A stretch of DNA of 64,000 nucleotides from Cephalotus follicularis (Eukaryota; Streptophyta; Magnoliopsida; Oxalidales; Cephalotaceae), in assembly GCA_001972305.1 (NCBI GenBank), contig BDDD01000049.1, positions 478,499-542,498 of the forward strand. The letters are read 5' to 3'. How positions within the stretch are numbered: the first letter of the stretch is position 1; the number at the start of each line of letters is the position of its first letter. Under the pieces are notes generated by a model, which did not search any database, was not told the origin of the DNA, and worked only from the letters and a program-made list of their open reading frames with translations. Positions 12,029-23,300 of this stretch are shown here, piece by piece. Made by a program: the position numbers and the translations under genes.

Positions 12029-12405
12029 TAGGCGCTCGGACATGAAGCCACCTACTTGGAAAACAGTTGGAAATGGAGATTTCTAGGCTTCCTCCTTGAA
12101 CTCTGGACTTCCTTCTGGCCGAGGACTGACACACGCCTTTGATCGCCTTCCACTTCACTCTTGCACGATTTCCTTCACCTCCAGGAGATGGCATATATAT
12201 CTATATATATATATGTGTGTGTGTGTAGGCGCTCTGATATGAAGCAGCCTACTTGAAAAACGGTTGAAAACAGAGATTATCTTCTTCCTTCTTGAATTCT
12301 GGACTTCCTTCCAACAGGGGTCTGCTACACACCTTTTGCCTTGCCAATTCTCCTTCCTTGCACAATTCCTTCACCTCCAGGAGATGGTATATATATATAT
12401 GTGGG
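12029..12405 (-). repeat. Tandem duplication of about 197 bp within E1 5' LTR
   Basis: TAGGCGCTC at 12029 recurs at 12226, and GGAGATGG at 12184 recurs at 12380, offsets of 197 and 196. Between the copies is an (TA)n(TG)n tract (12192-12226). The other LTR has a single copy, so the duplication arose after insertion. Copies have diverged by scattered substitutions. Confidence 0.85.
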
Positions 12406-12559
12406 CAGGGCTCTTTCGAGGAAGGCACCAGCTTGTCTTCTTCTTCTTCCTTTTTCCAATATTTTGCCCCATCTCCCACCATTGTCGCCTTTCTCTCGAT
12501 CTTTGTAAAGTGTAAGGAAGTAAGAATGGCTAAAACCATATCTACCAGCCATTTCTTAC

Positions 12560-12567
12560 CTTTTATA
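12560..12567 (-). promoter_or_regulatory. TATA box in E1 5' LTR
   Basis: Minus-strand TATAAAAG in the context GGTTATAAAAGGTAAG, about 240 bases from the LTR start. It is the likely promoter for the element RNA. Confidence 0.65.
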
Positions 12568-12804
12568 ACCAAGGGAGGAAGAATGTAGAATTCTCTAGGT
12601 AATTTCCAACGGATGCAGGCCATTTCTAAGACTTGGGCCGACCTCCTCTCTTGGGCCAACTTTACACTTTCTTCTTTAAAGTCCAATAGCCATAAGCTAT
12701 TAACAACCTGGCCCAAAAGAGAGAAAGTAATGTCTTGGGCCCAATGGGTAAGAATAGTTTCCCAAGCCCAATATTAATTCCTTATAATATTTAGGGCCAT
12801 TACA

Positions 12805-13845
12805 TCTACCTATACGCAACCAATTCTAGTGGAGCTCATGTTAGTCTATCGATAGGCGAATGGGTGTCTAATCTTAGAGTTTATGCTCCTTCGGGAGGAT
12901 TTAGACTCAAGTATGGTAAAGGAAGCTCCATGACCATCCCTAGAGCTTATGTACCTTTAGAGGGGGTTAGATGTCTCATCCTAGAGTTTGTGCACCTTCG
13001 CGGGGACTTAAGACTCACATTGAGCTATGGTATGCAACGGATATGGATACAGACGGATGTTTGGATCTTTAATTAGTTTAGCTCCTATAGGTCTTCTTGT
13101 AGGCAACTAGTTCTAGTTGAGCCCCTATTGGTCTACCGGTAGTCAACTAGATGTTCTTAACCTCAAGCTTGTGTCAGGTTGGACTTACGGATGATGGTAT
13201 GTTAGGTTAACCATTTATATACACTGGTATGAGACAATTATATATAATTGGTCGACCACCTGATTTTTTGATAGATGTATGTATAGGAGTGTATGCTTTG
13301 GTTAATGGTCTATATATATGCCATTATGAGACGGTTATATATATGAATTCATTAACCACAATTGTTCATGTATTATGGCATGACATGTATTTATATCTAC
13401 GATATTTGTGCACATCATACGTATATGGATTGTGTTTCTACGAGGCCGTTTGGCTAATCCATCCTTCGGGATGGAGCATCGTTATGTGTTCAGGTACGGA
13501 CGGATCAGGGGCCAGTTGCAATGGTCATGGACAGAAAGATTAGTGATTGTATGGATGCATGAAGCATGGATTTAGATATGGTTTCTGTTATATGGATGTA
13601 TAAGATGTGTATGCATGTTATATAAGGATTTGTAAGGATTCTTATCGACATATGATATGTATTGATAATCAAATGTATTAATGTTTAAGAATGCATGAAT
13701 GGATACATGCACATATTTATAAAGTTTTAAGTATTTATGGTTTTCCACTGCAAGGATTAGGCTTTAATTAGTACCCAACTTATGGATTAAGAGACTAAAC
13801 AAATTTAGGTGATGTCTCAAACCCCTTACGAATTCAGGGTTCACA
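12805..13845 (+). repeat. Right part of element X 3' LTR
   Basis: It resumes after E1 with the duplicated TCTAC. It holds degenerate subrepeats of the type CTCCTATAGGTCTNCNNGTAGGCAACTAG (about 12800, 13080, 13120). It also carries the hairpin CCATCC-TTCG-GGATGG (13459-13474). By analogy to the other LTRs the end is near TTCACA at 13845, but no flanking duplication confirms this. A segment around 13440-13560 resembles the solo LTR at 45800-45900. Confidence 0.5.
13459..13474 (+). other. cUUCGg tetraloop hairpin in X LTR
   Basis: A perfect 6-bp stem CCATCC/GGATGG closes a TTCG loop, the RNA tetraloop known for unusual stability. The solo LTR at 45818-45837 has the same loop with a longer, compensated stem. 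Confidence 0.7.
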
Positions 13846-14237
13846 CTAAGTTAAGTCATTAGTTTTTCTAAAGCTAAGACATAAGAAGAACAAAACAAAA
13901 AAGAAAGACTTGCACCCTTAGGGTTTTGGCCGAAATTCTTTTCCCTCACCTTGACTTGGATTTTATGATCTCTAGTGTATGGACTATCTTAGGAGATAGC
14001 ACAGGTTTGCTATTCAAGTGCTTTGATTTGAAAAGAGTAAGGAGGAGTAAAAATTTAACAAAGTAAGTTTTTTTTTATTTTCCTCTCTCTTTATTTTTGC
14101 ATATATCAAAATGTGTGATCAAAAGTGATTTTGGTGTAGGTTTTTAATCTTTTTAATCCATTCCACTTAGGATTGCATGATGGGGTTTTATTAAGAGTTA
14201 ATCTAACATCTTTTTATAGAAATCAACAAATATAACA
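13846..14237 (+). repeat. Probable copia K 5' LTR (left edge uncertain)
   Basis: AT-rich sequence ending ATATAACA at 14237, immediately before a tRNA-Met-type primer site, so its end is probably an LTR end. No TATA box or clear TG start was fixed; the left limit is set by the end of X. Confidence 0.4.
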
Positions 14238-14252
14238 TTTAGTATCAGATCC
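14238..14252 (+). other. Primer-binding site of copia K
   Basis: TTTAGTATCAGATCC is a near match to TTTGGTATCAGAGCC, the tRNA-Met primer site common in plant copia elements. Confidence 0.55.
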
Positions 14253-15249
14253 AATTAATATTTGTATGAAATAGTTACAATTGATACACCGTGATTTCAA
14301 GTTACCATGTCGCTACTGTTTTTTAAACTATTTCGAACATCACGTTGTGTCATTGTTGTGTTTCTTATCATAATTTCTAGTTTTATCATTTTAATATTAC
14401 TTTGGTAAAACTACATACTAGAAACTTAAAAGCATCGGGAAAGTTATATTGTTACTTTTCATTGAAAAGTCAAATTGATTATCTTATTTATTACAAAACT
14501 TATATGGTCTAAATGCACGTGAACTAAAGGTAAGCCATTTGTGCACAACATCTATGCGTGCTAATGCAACACTTTGTGCACAATCAAGTTTTTGTTGGCT
14601 TAATGCAATATTGATATTGATAATATGTATGATGAATTATTTAGCATATATCGTGATTGACTTAATTTTTTGCATTAGGCAACAATGAGGGTTTTCCATC
14701 ACTCTAATGTTATTGTATATTCGAATTAATCAACTAATTTTACGATCAACCTGTGACATGTGCTATATGATTTTTCACATGTGTTTGATAATTGACTAGT
14801 TTTATAAGTCGTTTTTTTATTGTCTCGAATAACAATCGGATCATCGTAAGTTTGGTGTTTTAGACAATAGAGAAAAATGTAAAAACACCTTATGCTATAC
14901 TTGATGAATTGTGACAGTTAATTTGACTAACGTTAATTAATGATTACAATTCATTAAATAAAATTTATGTTTTAAGTAATGAAATAAATTTTGAAGTGAT
15001 TTTCATTTTTGTCCAACGGTGGTGCGAGATGATAAGTAGAATTGCTATTAGTGTATTATTAATCAAACCAACGTAGGGTTAATAATATAGATGGACTGTT
15101 AATAAATTTACTGAAATTTTATGTGGGTGCTAAAGTAAAATTTTCAGTAAAGCTAACTGATAGCTCTATAGTTAGTTTATGTTTATGATTGATGTATGTT
15201 TTTTGTGTGCAATTATATGGCATTTTGTAACCGTGTTAGTTTCTGTGAT
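14253..15249 (+). other. Non-coding leader of copia K
   Basis: About 1 kb of AT-rich sequence between primer site and gag. I see no gene, satellite or RNA structure worth naming. Most likely the untranslated leader, possibly with decayed inserts. Confidence 0.4.
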
Positions 15250-16000
15250 TGTACTACAACATTGAGTTCATATGTTATTTATGGATATTTGTCTGGTATT
15301 GACCCTCTTAATGAGACTAACTTCCTCACCTGGACGGAGTAAGTTGGCATTGTTATGGGTGTGATTGCCACACCCTGCTTCGTTATGGCAATTTAACACA
15401 AATATTCAGCTAAAAAAACGATAAAATTTAAAACTTTAATACCAATATCGTCCACGGAAGCACTTAATAATAAGCTGAATAATAAACCGAATCATGTGTC
15501 CCATACCACATGATTCCAACATTTAACATCACTAAGACATTGTCAATTGCCCACAACGGAGCGTGATCAAGTCGATCAATACATTAAAACAGTAATAAAA
15601 AACAACACATGTTTTAATACATCGTTTAGCATTGATCTTAAGCAAATAAAACAACATAAAACTCCATCCGCTCCACGGAGCTCAACGGTATCAATCCGCC
15701 GTATCCATCTGAAATCAATCTGCAATAGTAGGGGGTTAGCCTTTGTCCTCACTCGGCTAAACCATAAGTGTAATTCAAGGTTAGTGATAATGAATGTCAT
15801 GAAATGAATGCACACATGATGCAAAACATAATATACCATAATACATATATACGTATGTATATGTATATGTATCTATACCAAAGGCACAGTCATGCCAAGT
15901 GGCCACAATTACCAATCCAACAATCACGTCCTGAAGGACCAATCCAATCAATCCAATCAATCCACTGTTTCTTGCACAAAGGTCAAGCAAACAGTGTTTT

Positions 16001-16204
16001 GTGGGTGTCCCTAGCCATCTCCTGGCCCCTAGGCGCACAATCCCGCCCCTAGTCCTCATGACACCTCCATCACCGAACTAGCGCAGCATCAATCCGATCA
16101 GTGTGGGTGTCCCTAGCCAACTCCTGGCCCCTAGGCGCACAATCCCGCCCCTAGTCCTCATGACACCTCCTTCACGGAACTAGCGCAACATCAATCCAAT
16201 CACA
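16001..16204 (+). repeat. 102-bp direct duplication within the solo LTR
   Basis: GTGGGTGTCCCTAGCCA occurs at 16001 and 16103, and both copies run through CTCCTGGCCCCTAGGCGC to GGAACTAGCGCA-like sequence with few differences. Confidence 0.85.
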
Positions 16205-16499
16205 AACATCAATCAATCAATCCAAGGTCAATCCAAAACCAACCGTTTCCAAGTAGTTTATAAGTTGTAAAATACTGGAAGTATTACATTTATTCAAAAT
16301 GTAATCCATCTTTAAAAACCATGTTTCAATCCCTTGAAAACACACGTTTATCAAAATATATGTTTTCATTTCAAATACTGATTGTATAAAATCATGTATG
16401 CACTTCTAAAATGATAAAACACTTTAGAATTCAATCACATTCAGTCAACACTCCATTCCATATCAAAATGCAATGCAAAGATATGCTCAAGTATGCGGG

Positions 16500-17535
16500 T
16501 CAGTCCCTATCCCGTCGGCTGTCTCCCCTTGATAGTCGGTTGTTTTCCCTTTGACAGCTGACTGTCCTAGTCCTGGCAGTCGGCTGCCTCCTCTAACAGT
16601 CAGCTGCCTCCTCTTGACAGTCGACTGCCTTCCTCATCCAGTCGGCTGCCCTCTGTTGGCAGTCGACTGCCTTCCCCATCCAGTCGGCTGCCCTCTGTTG
16701 GCAGTCGACTACACAACCTCCTGCAGATGTGTTCTATCAAACGTATGAACAGTCGACTGGTTCTTACGCCTAGTCGGCTGTTCCCCATTGAATAGTCGGC
16801 TGTTAGCACCGAACAGCCGGCTATCCAAGCCCGCCAGTCGGCTGCCCGCCTTGGCAGTTGACTGGATTTACACCAGTAGGCAAAAACAGCAGTTAAAATG
16901 CACATCTTTCACACTTCAATCCAATCAAACACGAGCATTCAACAGCAACCACATGCATTTATGCTCATAACACAGCCCATAGCATGCATTTCACCCATTA
17001 ACGTCCATTATAACAAAACTTAAATCGCAATTATGAGATTTACCCCTATCTTAGAATTCCAAGTTCGGAATTGCAATCCACCTCTTTAAGTTCCAATCCA
17101 AGTTCCTAAGCCTCTGAATTTGTCCAGCAACTCCAACAGATCCGGATTCTCTGGTCACTGGTCCAAGCTTCCCAACACCAAGCTTTTTGAGTCACACACA
17201 CACACTTCCTCTCTCTTCTCCTTCACACTCTTTGAACTCTCTTCTCCTTTCGGCGAAAATGGTGAAGATTGAAGGAGAGAAAACGCGTTTTTATGGAGAA
17301 CACAACCCTCTCTCTCTTCTCCTTTCTCTGGCCACATCAAAACAAAACACTCCCCCTTTTTCCACCAACAGTCTGGCACGCACGTTATGCTGCCAGACCT
17401 GTCGACAGTCGACTGCCTAGACTTGGCAGTCGGCTGTCCCTGCCAACACTATCCAGCCAACTGTCTCTCACAACAGGCAGCTGGCTCCTTCCCACAGGGT
17501 CCAGTCGGCTGCCTCTTCCTGGCAGTCGGCTACCC
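16500..17535. repeat. Array c: CAGTCGACTG / CAGTCGGCTG motif
   Basis: About 16 copies of CAGTCG(A/G)CTGCC or close variants lie at 16500-16870, spaced roughly 20-30 bases, and about six more at 17400-17535. CAGTCGACTG is a perfect palindrome; CAGTCGGCTG differs by one base. Between copies short filler such as CCTCCTCTTGA or CTTCCCCATC varies. Confidence 0.85.
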
Positions 17536-18062
17536 GCCCTGCTTCAGCGCCTCCATACTTTGACTTTTGCCCATGTTTAACATTACAAAAAGGGAAAAGT
17601 CATAATTCTCATTAATTCAATGCATGAATTACATTGTAAAAACAACCTTACACTTTACAAAAATCCCGGGCGTTACAGTGATGGATTTGGATCATGCATT
17701 ATGAATGAACGCTCCCGCTACTATTATGACCCAAAACACTAATGAGCAATGGCCACCTATGAAAAGTGGCTCTAATCGCATGTCCCTTATGATAATGAAA
17801 GCTTAATCTATGTAGCAATTAGGGGAACAATTCTTTATTCTAACAATGCCAAGACTTACCTTGCTTTTGTGGAACAACAATTTAAGGGTTCTTCTAAAGC
17901 TTATGCAAGTATCCTTATAATGAAAATTCTCACCACCAGGTATGATGAGACTAGTGGTCTGCGTGAGCATATTATGGTGATGGATGACATGACATCTAAA
18001 CTTAAGGGCATAGAAATAGAAATCTCTGAGAGTTTTCTTATTAATTTTATTATTGTAAGACC

Positions 18063-18235
18063 ACGATATTTTATAATTTAATGTACATTGTAATCTTCAA
18101 TTGATAATGTACATTGAATTATATTACATGTGGCTTCCGAATTTTATTTTATATTGTGCAAATGCAAGTGGAGTGTGTTCTCTAATATATTAAGTGTGAT
18201 GTCAAGGTGTTAGTTTTATTGTATCTAACCAGAAC
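18063..18235. other. Unassigned AT-rich stretch
   Basis: It lies between the end of copia K gag and CACTA-1. GATGTACATTG-like phrases recur, otherwise nothing recognisable. Confidence 0.3.
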
Positions 18236-18252
18236 AGCAACTATAAGAAAAA

Positions 18253-18540
18253 AGGTTATTTGAAACGTACCCTTTTGAAACGGATGACGCGACCGTTTCA
18301 AAAGGATATCCTTTTGAAATGGCCGCGTCATCCGTTTCAAAAGGTATAGTATTTGAAACGAAAGAGTATTTACCGTTTCAAAAGGTTTAACCATTTGAAA
18401 CGGAACTTTGTCACCGTTTCAAAAACGTTGAACCTTTTGAAACGGTAGATGACGCCGTTTCAAAATCTCTGTCTTTTGAAACGAATAGGACCTCTCCATT
18501 TCAAAAGGTACCTGCCTATTTGAAACGGTTAATCGATGTC
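18253..18540. repeat. CACTA-1 left subterminal repeats
   Basis: CCTTTTGAAACGG and its reverse complement CCGTTTCAAAAGG alternate roughly every 15-30 bases, forming potential hairpins, for example around the phrase GATGACGCG near 18285-18330. Confidence 0.85.
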
Positions 18541-18609
18541 GTTTAAAAATGTGGTATTTATCCCAAACTAAGGAAACAACGCCAATTTCCCATTTTCTTC
18601 TGCAGACCT

Positions 18610-18990
18610 AACATCTTGCTCTCACTGTCACTGTCAACGGCAACAACCTCTCCTCCTCCTCTCCTCTCACTGTCAACGGCTGCTCTCTTCGCCCTCTCAC
18701 TGTCTGTCGCTCTCGATCGACACCAACGGCAACGCCCACAACCTCTCCTCTCACTGCCTGTCGCTCTCGATCGACACCCAAGACAACGGCAACAACCTAT
18801 CCTCTCACTGTCAACGGCTGCTCTCTTCTCCCTCTCACTGTCTGTAGATCTCGATTGACACCCAAGACAACGACAACAACCTCTCATCTCACTGTCAACG
18901 GCTGCTCTCTTCTCCCTCTCACTGTCTGCTCTCGATCGACACCAACGATAACGGCAACATCCTCCACTCCTTTCACTCTCAACTGCTCCT
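18610..18990 (+). repeat. CT-rich minisatellite inside CACTA-1
   Basis: Degenerate units of about 55-85 bases each start near TCTCACTGTCAACGGCTGCT and end with CGACACCAANACAACGGCAACA (starting near 18665, 18750, 18800, 18885). The open frames across it, Arg/Ser-rich on one strand and Leu/Ser-rich on the other, are products of the repeat. Confidence 0.75.
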
Positions 18991-19488
18991 CTCTTCTCTC
19001 TCACTGTCGACTCAACTCACAGTAGCGGACAATCTTTGAAGCTTCACTGTTGACAGAGGTAATCTTCGAATCTTCACTGTCAACAGAGGTCACCATTAGT
19101 TGGTTGTTACTTGTGCATTTGGAATTAGCAGAAAACCTTGGTGGGGGGTTCGGGATTTGGGAAAATCTATCATAGCGGTATATTACTTTAGTAATTAGTG
19201 ATTGTGATCGTCACCCAACATCATTTTCAACATTTTTTTTCCATTTTGCAGCAATACCCTTATGATATACCTATTGAGGCCTTCCCATTTGAAATTTTCA
19301 AACAAGCTTTTGTTGCAGTTCAGTCTTGTGTGGTTCATTTGCAGTTAAATTTTCTCTTCAGCTGGGAAATATGTTTGTTATTTCATTTCCATCTTCTCTT
19401 CCTTTAGCCTTTGAGGACATCGATGGTTTACTGAAGGGACATACAAGTCTGTTATTCTGTTTGGTGCGTTTATTTTGTTAAAAGATTC

Positions 19489-19564
19489 TAGGGTTAAATC
19501 CATTTTTACCTCCTGAACTTTACACGTTGTGTCTCGTTGCCCCCTGAACTTTTTTTCTTGTTTA
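19489..19564 (+). other. GGGTTAAATCC...CCCCTGAACTTT repeat before the gap
   Basis: The sequence TTCTAGGGTTAAATCC followed by CTCCTGAACTTTACACG and CCCCTGAACTTTTTTTC resembles a dispersed plant repeat or MITE-like end with that phrase. It runs into the assembly gap, so its far end is unseen. Confidence 0.4.
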
Positions 19565-19865
19565 NNNNNNNNNNNNNNNNNNNNNNNNNNNNNNNNNNNN
19601 NNNNNNNNNNNNNNNNNNNNNNNNNNNNNNNNNNNNNNNNNNNNNNNNNNNNNNNNNNNNNNNNNNNNNNNNNNNNNNNNNNNNNNNNNNNNNNNNNNNN
19701 NNNNNNNNNNNNNNNNNNNNNNNNNNNNNNNNNNNNNNNNNNNNNNNNNNNNNNNNNNNNNNNNNNNNNNNNNNNNNNNNNNNNNNNNNNNNNNNNNNNN
19801 NNNNNNNNNNNNNNNNNNNNNNNNNNNNNNNNNNNNNNNNNNNNNNNNNNNNNNNNNNNNNNNNN
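19565..19865. other. Assembly gap of 301 N
   Basis: Unknown bases inside CACTA-1. Sequence to either side is repeat-rich, which may explain the break. Confidence 1.
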
Positions 19866-19959
19866 TTGTCTATAATATTGTATAATAATATATTTTTATT
19901 ATTTTTTAATAAAAAAATCTGATTATAAAAGATTTAAATGAATTTTTTTTTATTTTTTT

Positions 19960-20290
19960 ACAACCCTTTTGAAACGGTTGGTGTTAACCGTTTCAAAAGG
20001 GTATTTTTTTTTATTTTTTAAAAAACCTTTTGAAACGGACAAATCGTTTCAAAAGGGTACCCTTTTGAAACGGTTAATGTCAACCGTTTCAAAAGGGTTT
20101 GATTTTTTTTTATTTTTTATAAACCTTTCGAAATGGGCATTCCATTTCAAAAGGGTGCCCTTTTGAAACGGTTGCTTCTATCCGTTTCAAAAGGCTATTG
20201 ATACGCCACTTTTTTGAAATTCTATTTTTCCGTTTCAAAACCGTTTCAATTGGCCTTTTGAAACGGAAAAATAGGCTCCGTTTCAAAAGA
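19960..20290. repeat. CACTA-1 right subterminal repeats
   Basis: The same CCTTTTGAAACGG / CCGTTTCAAAAGG units as at the left end, interleaved with T-rich spacers. They end at the terminal inverted repeat. Confidence 0.85.
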
Positions 20291-20310
20291 CCTGTTTTTT
20301 TATAGTGAGC

Positions 20311-23300
20311 ATCCGGTGTCTAACACCCAAGATGGAGAACAAATAATAGCATTTCATATATTTCAATAACATGTATAAAAGAAGACATGCCTGCCCCTAG
20401 CTTGCGCTTCTTCTTCTAGGTTCCAACTCCTGGAGCCTGTCCTTCGCTGGCAAGAAAGACTCTACAGTCTCTCTTCCAATGCCCTAGCTTCCTGCAGTGG
20501 AAGCATGGCCCGATAATAGGGTCTAGTGGTGGTGCAGCAATAGCAGGCTTTCGAACTCTGCCCCTGGCCTAAAAAATACTCTTATTCTTCTTTTTGCCCT
20601 TATGCGCAGGAATGGCAGAAGTAGAAAACTATTCGATAAGCAGTGCAGACCCAGACTGTTTCTTGATGGATTCCTCAACAGCTATAAACATGTTCAACAA
20701 CTTAGGCAATGAAGAACTAAGGTTGTTCAGGTTACAGTTCATGACAAACTGGCTGAAGGATTGTGGGAGAGAATGGAGTACCAAATCAGTGGAGAGCTCC
20801 ATATTCAAGGCAAAACCAAGAGAACCCAACCTCTAGATGAAACCTATCATCTTCAGCACAAGTTCCTACACTGAAGATCCCTCTATCATCTTACAGCAAA
20901 AGAGGACATCAGTAATCTCAAATCTTGCAATCCTAGACTGATCACCATATAGCTCCGCAAGATGACACATGATCTAAGATACCCTAGTCATCTTGTCATG
21001 TTGTTTATGTAACTCATTTGACATCGATACCATTATATAATACCGCACTGACAAGTCATCATCCACCATTTTTTTGTGGGCAGTAAGTTCATTTTCTCCT
21101 GCACCCTCTGCTACTGTGGCAAGAAATGATCCCTCCAAGAGATATGATATTCGCTATGACTTGAGGACTATCCTCAAATTTCGATGCCAGTCCGAGTAGT
21201 TGGTTCCAGTTAAGCGGTTCTCGCTCAATATACCTGTCACACCCGCCCCACCAGGTACCAGTTAACCATACTGAGACATATGTGACAATCACGCGGCAAA
21301 CCTTCATGTTGTTTCTCAAAACCCGTTTAAAGACTTCTCAAAACCATATAATCAAATTTAAAATCATAAAATCAAACTTTTCAACAAAAACTTAAAAATA
21401 ATTCTAACTCTTAAATTTTTACGAAAATCGGGCATGTAGTATCCGTTTATCGAACTATAGCCCTTATAAAGAAAACGCAATTTATAAAATGGGCTTAGCC
21501 CTCAGCAAACCACAACTAAAATAGAAAACACGCATTGCGCTCCGCCTCAACGATATTATCAAAGCATGAATCATAAATAGGGCTCAGTCATTCAATACAA
21601 AACCATAAAAACATTTATATATGAACATAAATAATACGTAATTTAATTGATGATGTTGTATATGATATGCATGTGTTGAAACTATGGTAGTCATACCCTC
21701 GTTGTCCGACGTTGACTGAAGCAGACTTATAATCTATTTTGCCTCTATTTGAAAAAATATAAAAGGTAGGGGGTTAGTCCAAATGACTAAATGAGTAGGA
21801 ACAAAACATCCTCTGGTACATCCCTCAAATAAATGGGATATGTTGAATAAAAAGAGCATCATATAAATAAGGGTATATGCAATAAAGTAAGATAACAATA
21901 AATCTTCAGAAAGAAGAACTCAAATCTCAATAAATAGCTCTATAGATTGGAAGCTCAATCACAACAAATGGTTCCATAGATATAACAAAACCCACAATGA
22001 TTCCCAAAAAATGGGAACCACAAATACGATAAGATCCACAACGACACCCAACAATGGGCTCCACAAATATGACAAGATACACACAGGTTGACAAGATCCA
22101 CAGAGGAAATCAAGATTCACAAATGTAAACGAGATACACAAAAGTAAACGAAATCCATGAAAAGGAATCTCATATCTCAACAAATGTAATATGGATAAGG
22201 CTATAAGCACAAGGTAGATAGAAATGTGAATCCATGTAAACAATGTTGATGCTCAAGTGAAGAGCTTCACAATTATAAACAAAATACACAATGTATAATA
22301 GAATCCTCAAACAAAATTCACAAAATGTGCCCATGTATGAAAAAAATATTCGGAGATGCTGGTACAAATAAAACATCATCTCATATCACCCCATCTCATA
22401 TCATCTTATCTCATGCATCATACGTAACACCACACCCCATACGATAGGCCTGCTATGGCACGCACCCCACCCTCATCCGAGGGGCCTACGTGCAAAAATA
22501 TATCAATATCATGCACCGGTGTAGAATGTCTATAGACTGAGCATTATATATAACATCTTACTCTCGTCCAATGGGCGGGCTACGGATGCCCCGCTGCATA
22601 CGTAATACCTCATCATAGACCAATGGGCCTGATACGAAAACGTGGCTACGGACGCCCGTTGCAGTCACACATAACACCCCATCATAGACCAGTGGGCCTG
22701 CTACGGAGAGTCGGGCATCAGATGTACACCTCACCCTAGGAGCACTAAACTTCATAACACAGGGTGTACCCAACATCAGAGTACAAAGCACAATCTCATA
22801 ATAATGCACATAAGGGAATGTGACATTGTCACCAAGAATAAGAAGGAATCATCTAATCCACAACAAAGGTATCATAACAATGGACAAGGAACTATCACTA
22901 TCGACTGAATAGAATATGGAAATCCAAACTCAAATCAGATTATCCATAACCATCTCATATGAATAATATATACGAAGGGCACATATCACACCAAGGAATT
23001 ACAAGAACAAGTAAAGTAAGAGAAGGGAATGTCCTACTCACAATATCAATGCCAATGACAACTGCGGACTAGCCCCTCTAAGATCTGGTTCAGCTATCGG
23101 ATCCTCGTCATAGTTTGGAGGCTCCACCATATTTGGCCACCTCTTTCACACTGCAATAATAGCACGTTCCCGTTATGTCCTACACAAAGGAACATAAACT
23201 ATGCGCCACCAGAGTTCTGGCCAGATTCCGGCTAGCTCGCCAGAGCTCAGACCTCAACACCATCAAATCCAAAATTGACTGATCTACCCACTGCTGGCAG

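Larger units (their letters stand above)
3336..12804 (-). mobile_element. E1: structurally complete Ty3/gypsy chromovirus (Tekay-like)
   Basis: Two LTRs (3336-5511 and 10410-12804) flank a primer site, gag-pol and a polypurine tract, all on the minus strand, and the insertion is bounded by the direct 5-base duplication TCTAC (3331-3335 and 12805-12809). Domain order is Gag, zinc knuckles, protease, RT, RNase H, integrase, then a C-terminal region ending in a VEEGTWERE-type phrase as in chromodomain-bearing gypsy elements. The Tekay/Del-like placement is by family resemblance. Coding frames carry several stops and frameshifts, so the copy is inactive. It split the 3' LTR of element X. Confidence 0.92.
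10410..12804 (-). repeat. E1 5' LTR (2395 bp)
   Basis: On the minus strand it starts TGTAATGGCCC and ends GGGGCGTTACA. It is 219 bases longer than its partner, mostly because of a tandem duplication at 12029-12405. TATA box at 12560-12567; CT/GA-rich leader follows. Long open stretches on either strand (for example 11542-11916 and 12249-12716) come from short repeats or leader sequence, not conserved protein. Confidence 0.92.
15366..17677 (-). repeat. Solo gypsy LTR in copia K gag
   Basis: Minus-strand termini are TGTAACGCCCGGG and GGGTGTGGCA. The 5-base direct duplication GTGAT lies at 15361-15365 and 17678-17682, so it is a complete LTR left by LTR-LTR recombination. A TATA-like CATAAAAACG (about 17290-17300, minus) is followed by a GA-rich leader. 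The stem TTAGCC...GGCTAA (15736-15760) is followed on the minus strand by CCCCC and TTGCAG. It also holds array c and a 102-bp duplication. No internal gypsy region remains. Confidence 0.9.
15250..18062 (+). pseudogene. Copia K gag fragment, split by a solo LTR
   Basis: The coding parts are 15250-15365 and 17678-18062. The first reads GIDPLNETNFLTWTE, then a stop, then VGIVMGVMDLD, the usual start of a Ty1/copia UBN2-type Gag (LNG.NYLTWKENVEIVLG.MDLD). Across the solo LTR it continues with MSLMIMK, AIRGTILYSNNAKTYLAFVEQQFKGSSKAY and LREHIMVMDDMTSKLKGIEIEISES in shifted frames. Gag ends near 18062, after which the element is lost: no zinc knuckle or pol is seen. Several stops and at least one frameshift. 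Confidence 0.75.
18239..20307. mobile_element. CACTA-1: small non-autonomous CACTA (En/Spm-type) transposon
   Basis: The right end reads CACTATAAAAAAACAGG inward, and the left end AACTATAAGAAAAAAGG has one changed first base. A 3-base duplication AGC flanks it (18236-18238 and 20308-20310), as expected for the superfamily. Both subterminal regions (18253-18540 and 19960-20290) are packed with CCTTTTGAAACGG in both orientations, the kind of array bound by CACTA transposases. No transposase is encoded; the middle holds a CT-rich minisatellite and a 301-base gap. It must have moved with a transposase supplied elsewhere. Confidence 0.85.

Noticed and set aside
12249..12716. 155-codon frame on the minus strand
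   Set aside because: It lies in the promoter and leader part of the E1 5' LTR and is absent as an intact frame in the other LTR; no protein motif.
18558..19004. Arg/Ser/Cys-rich frame of 148 codons
   Set aside because: It follows the minisatellite units in CACTA-1; periodic composition, not a gene.
19529..19885. Two open frames across the N gap
   Set aside because: They consist almost entirely of unknown residues.
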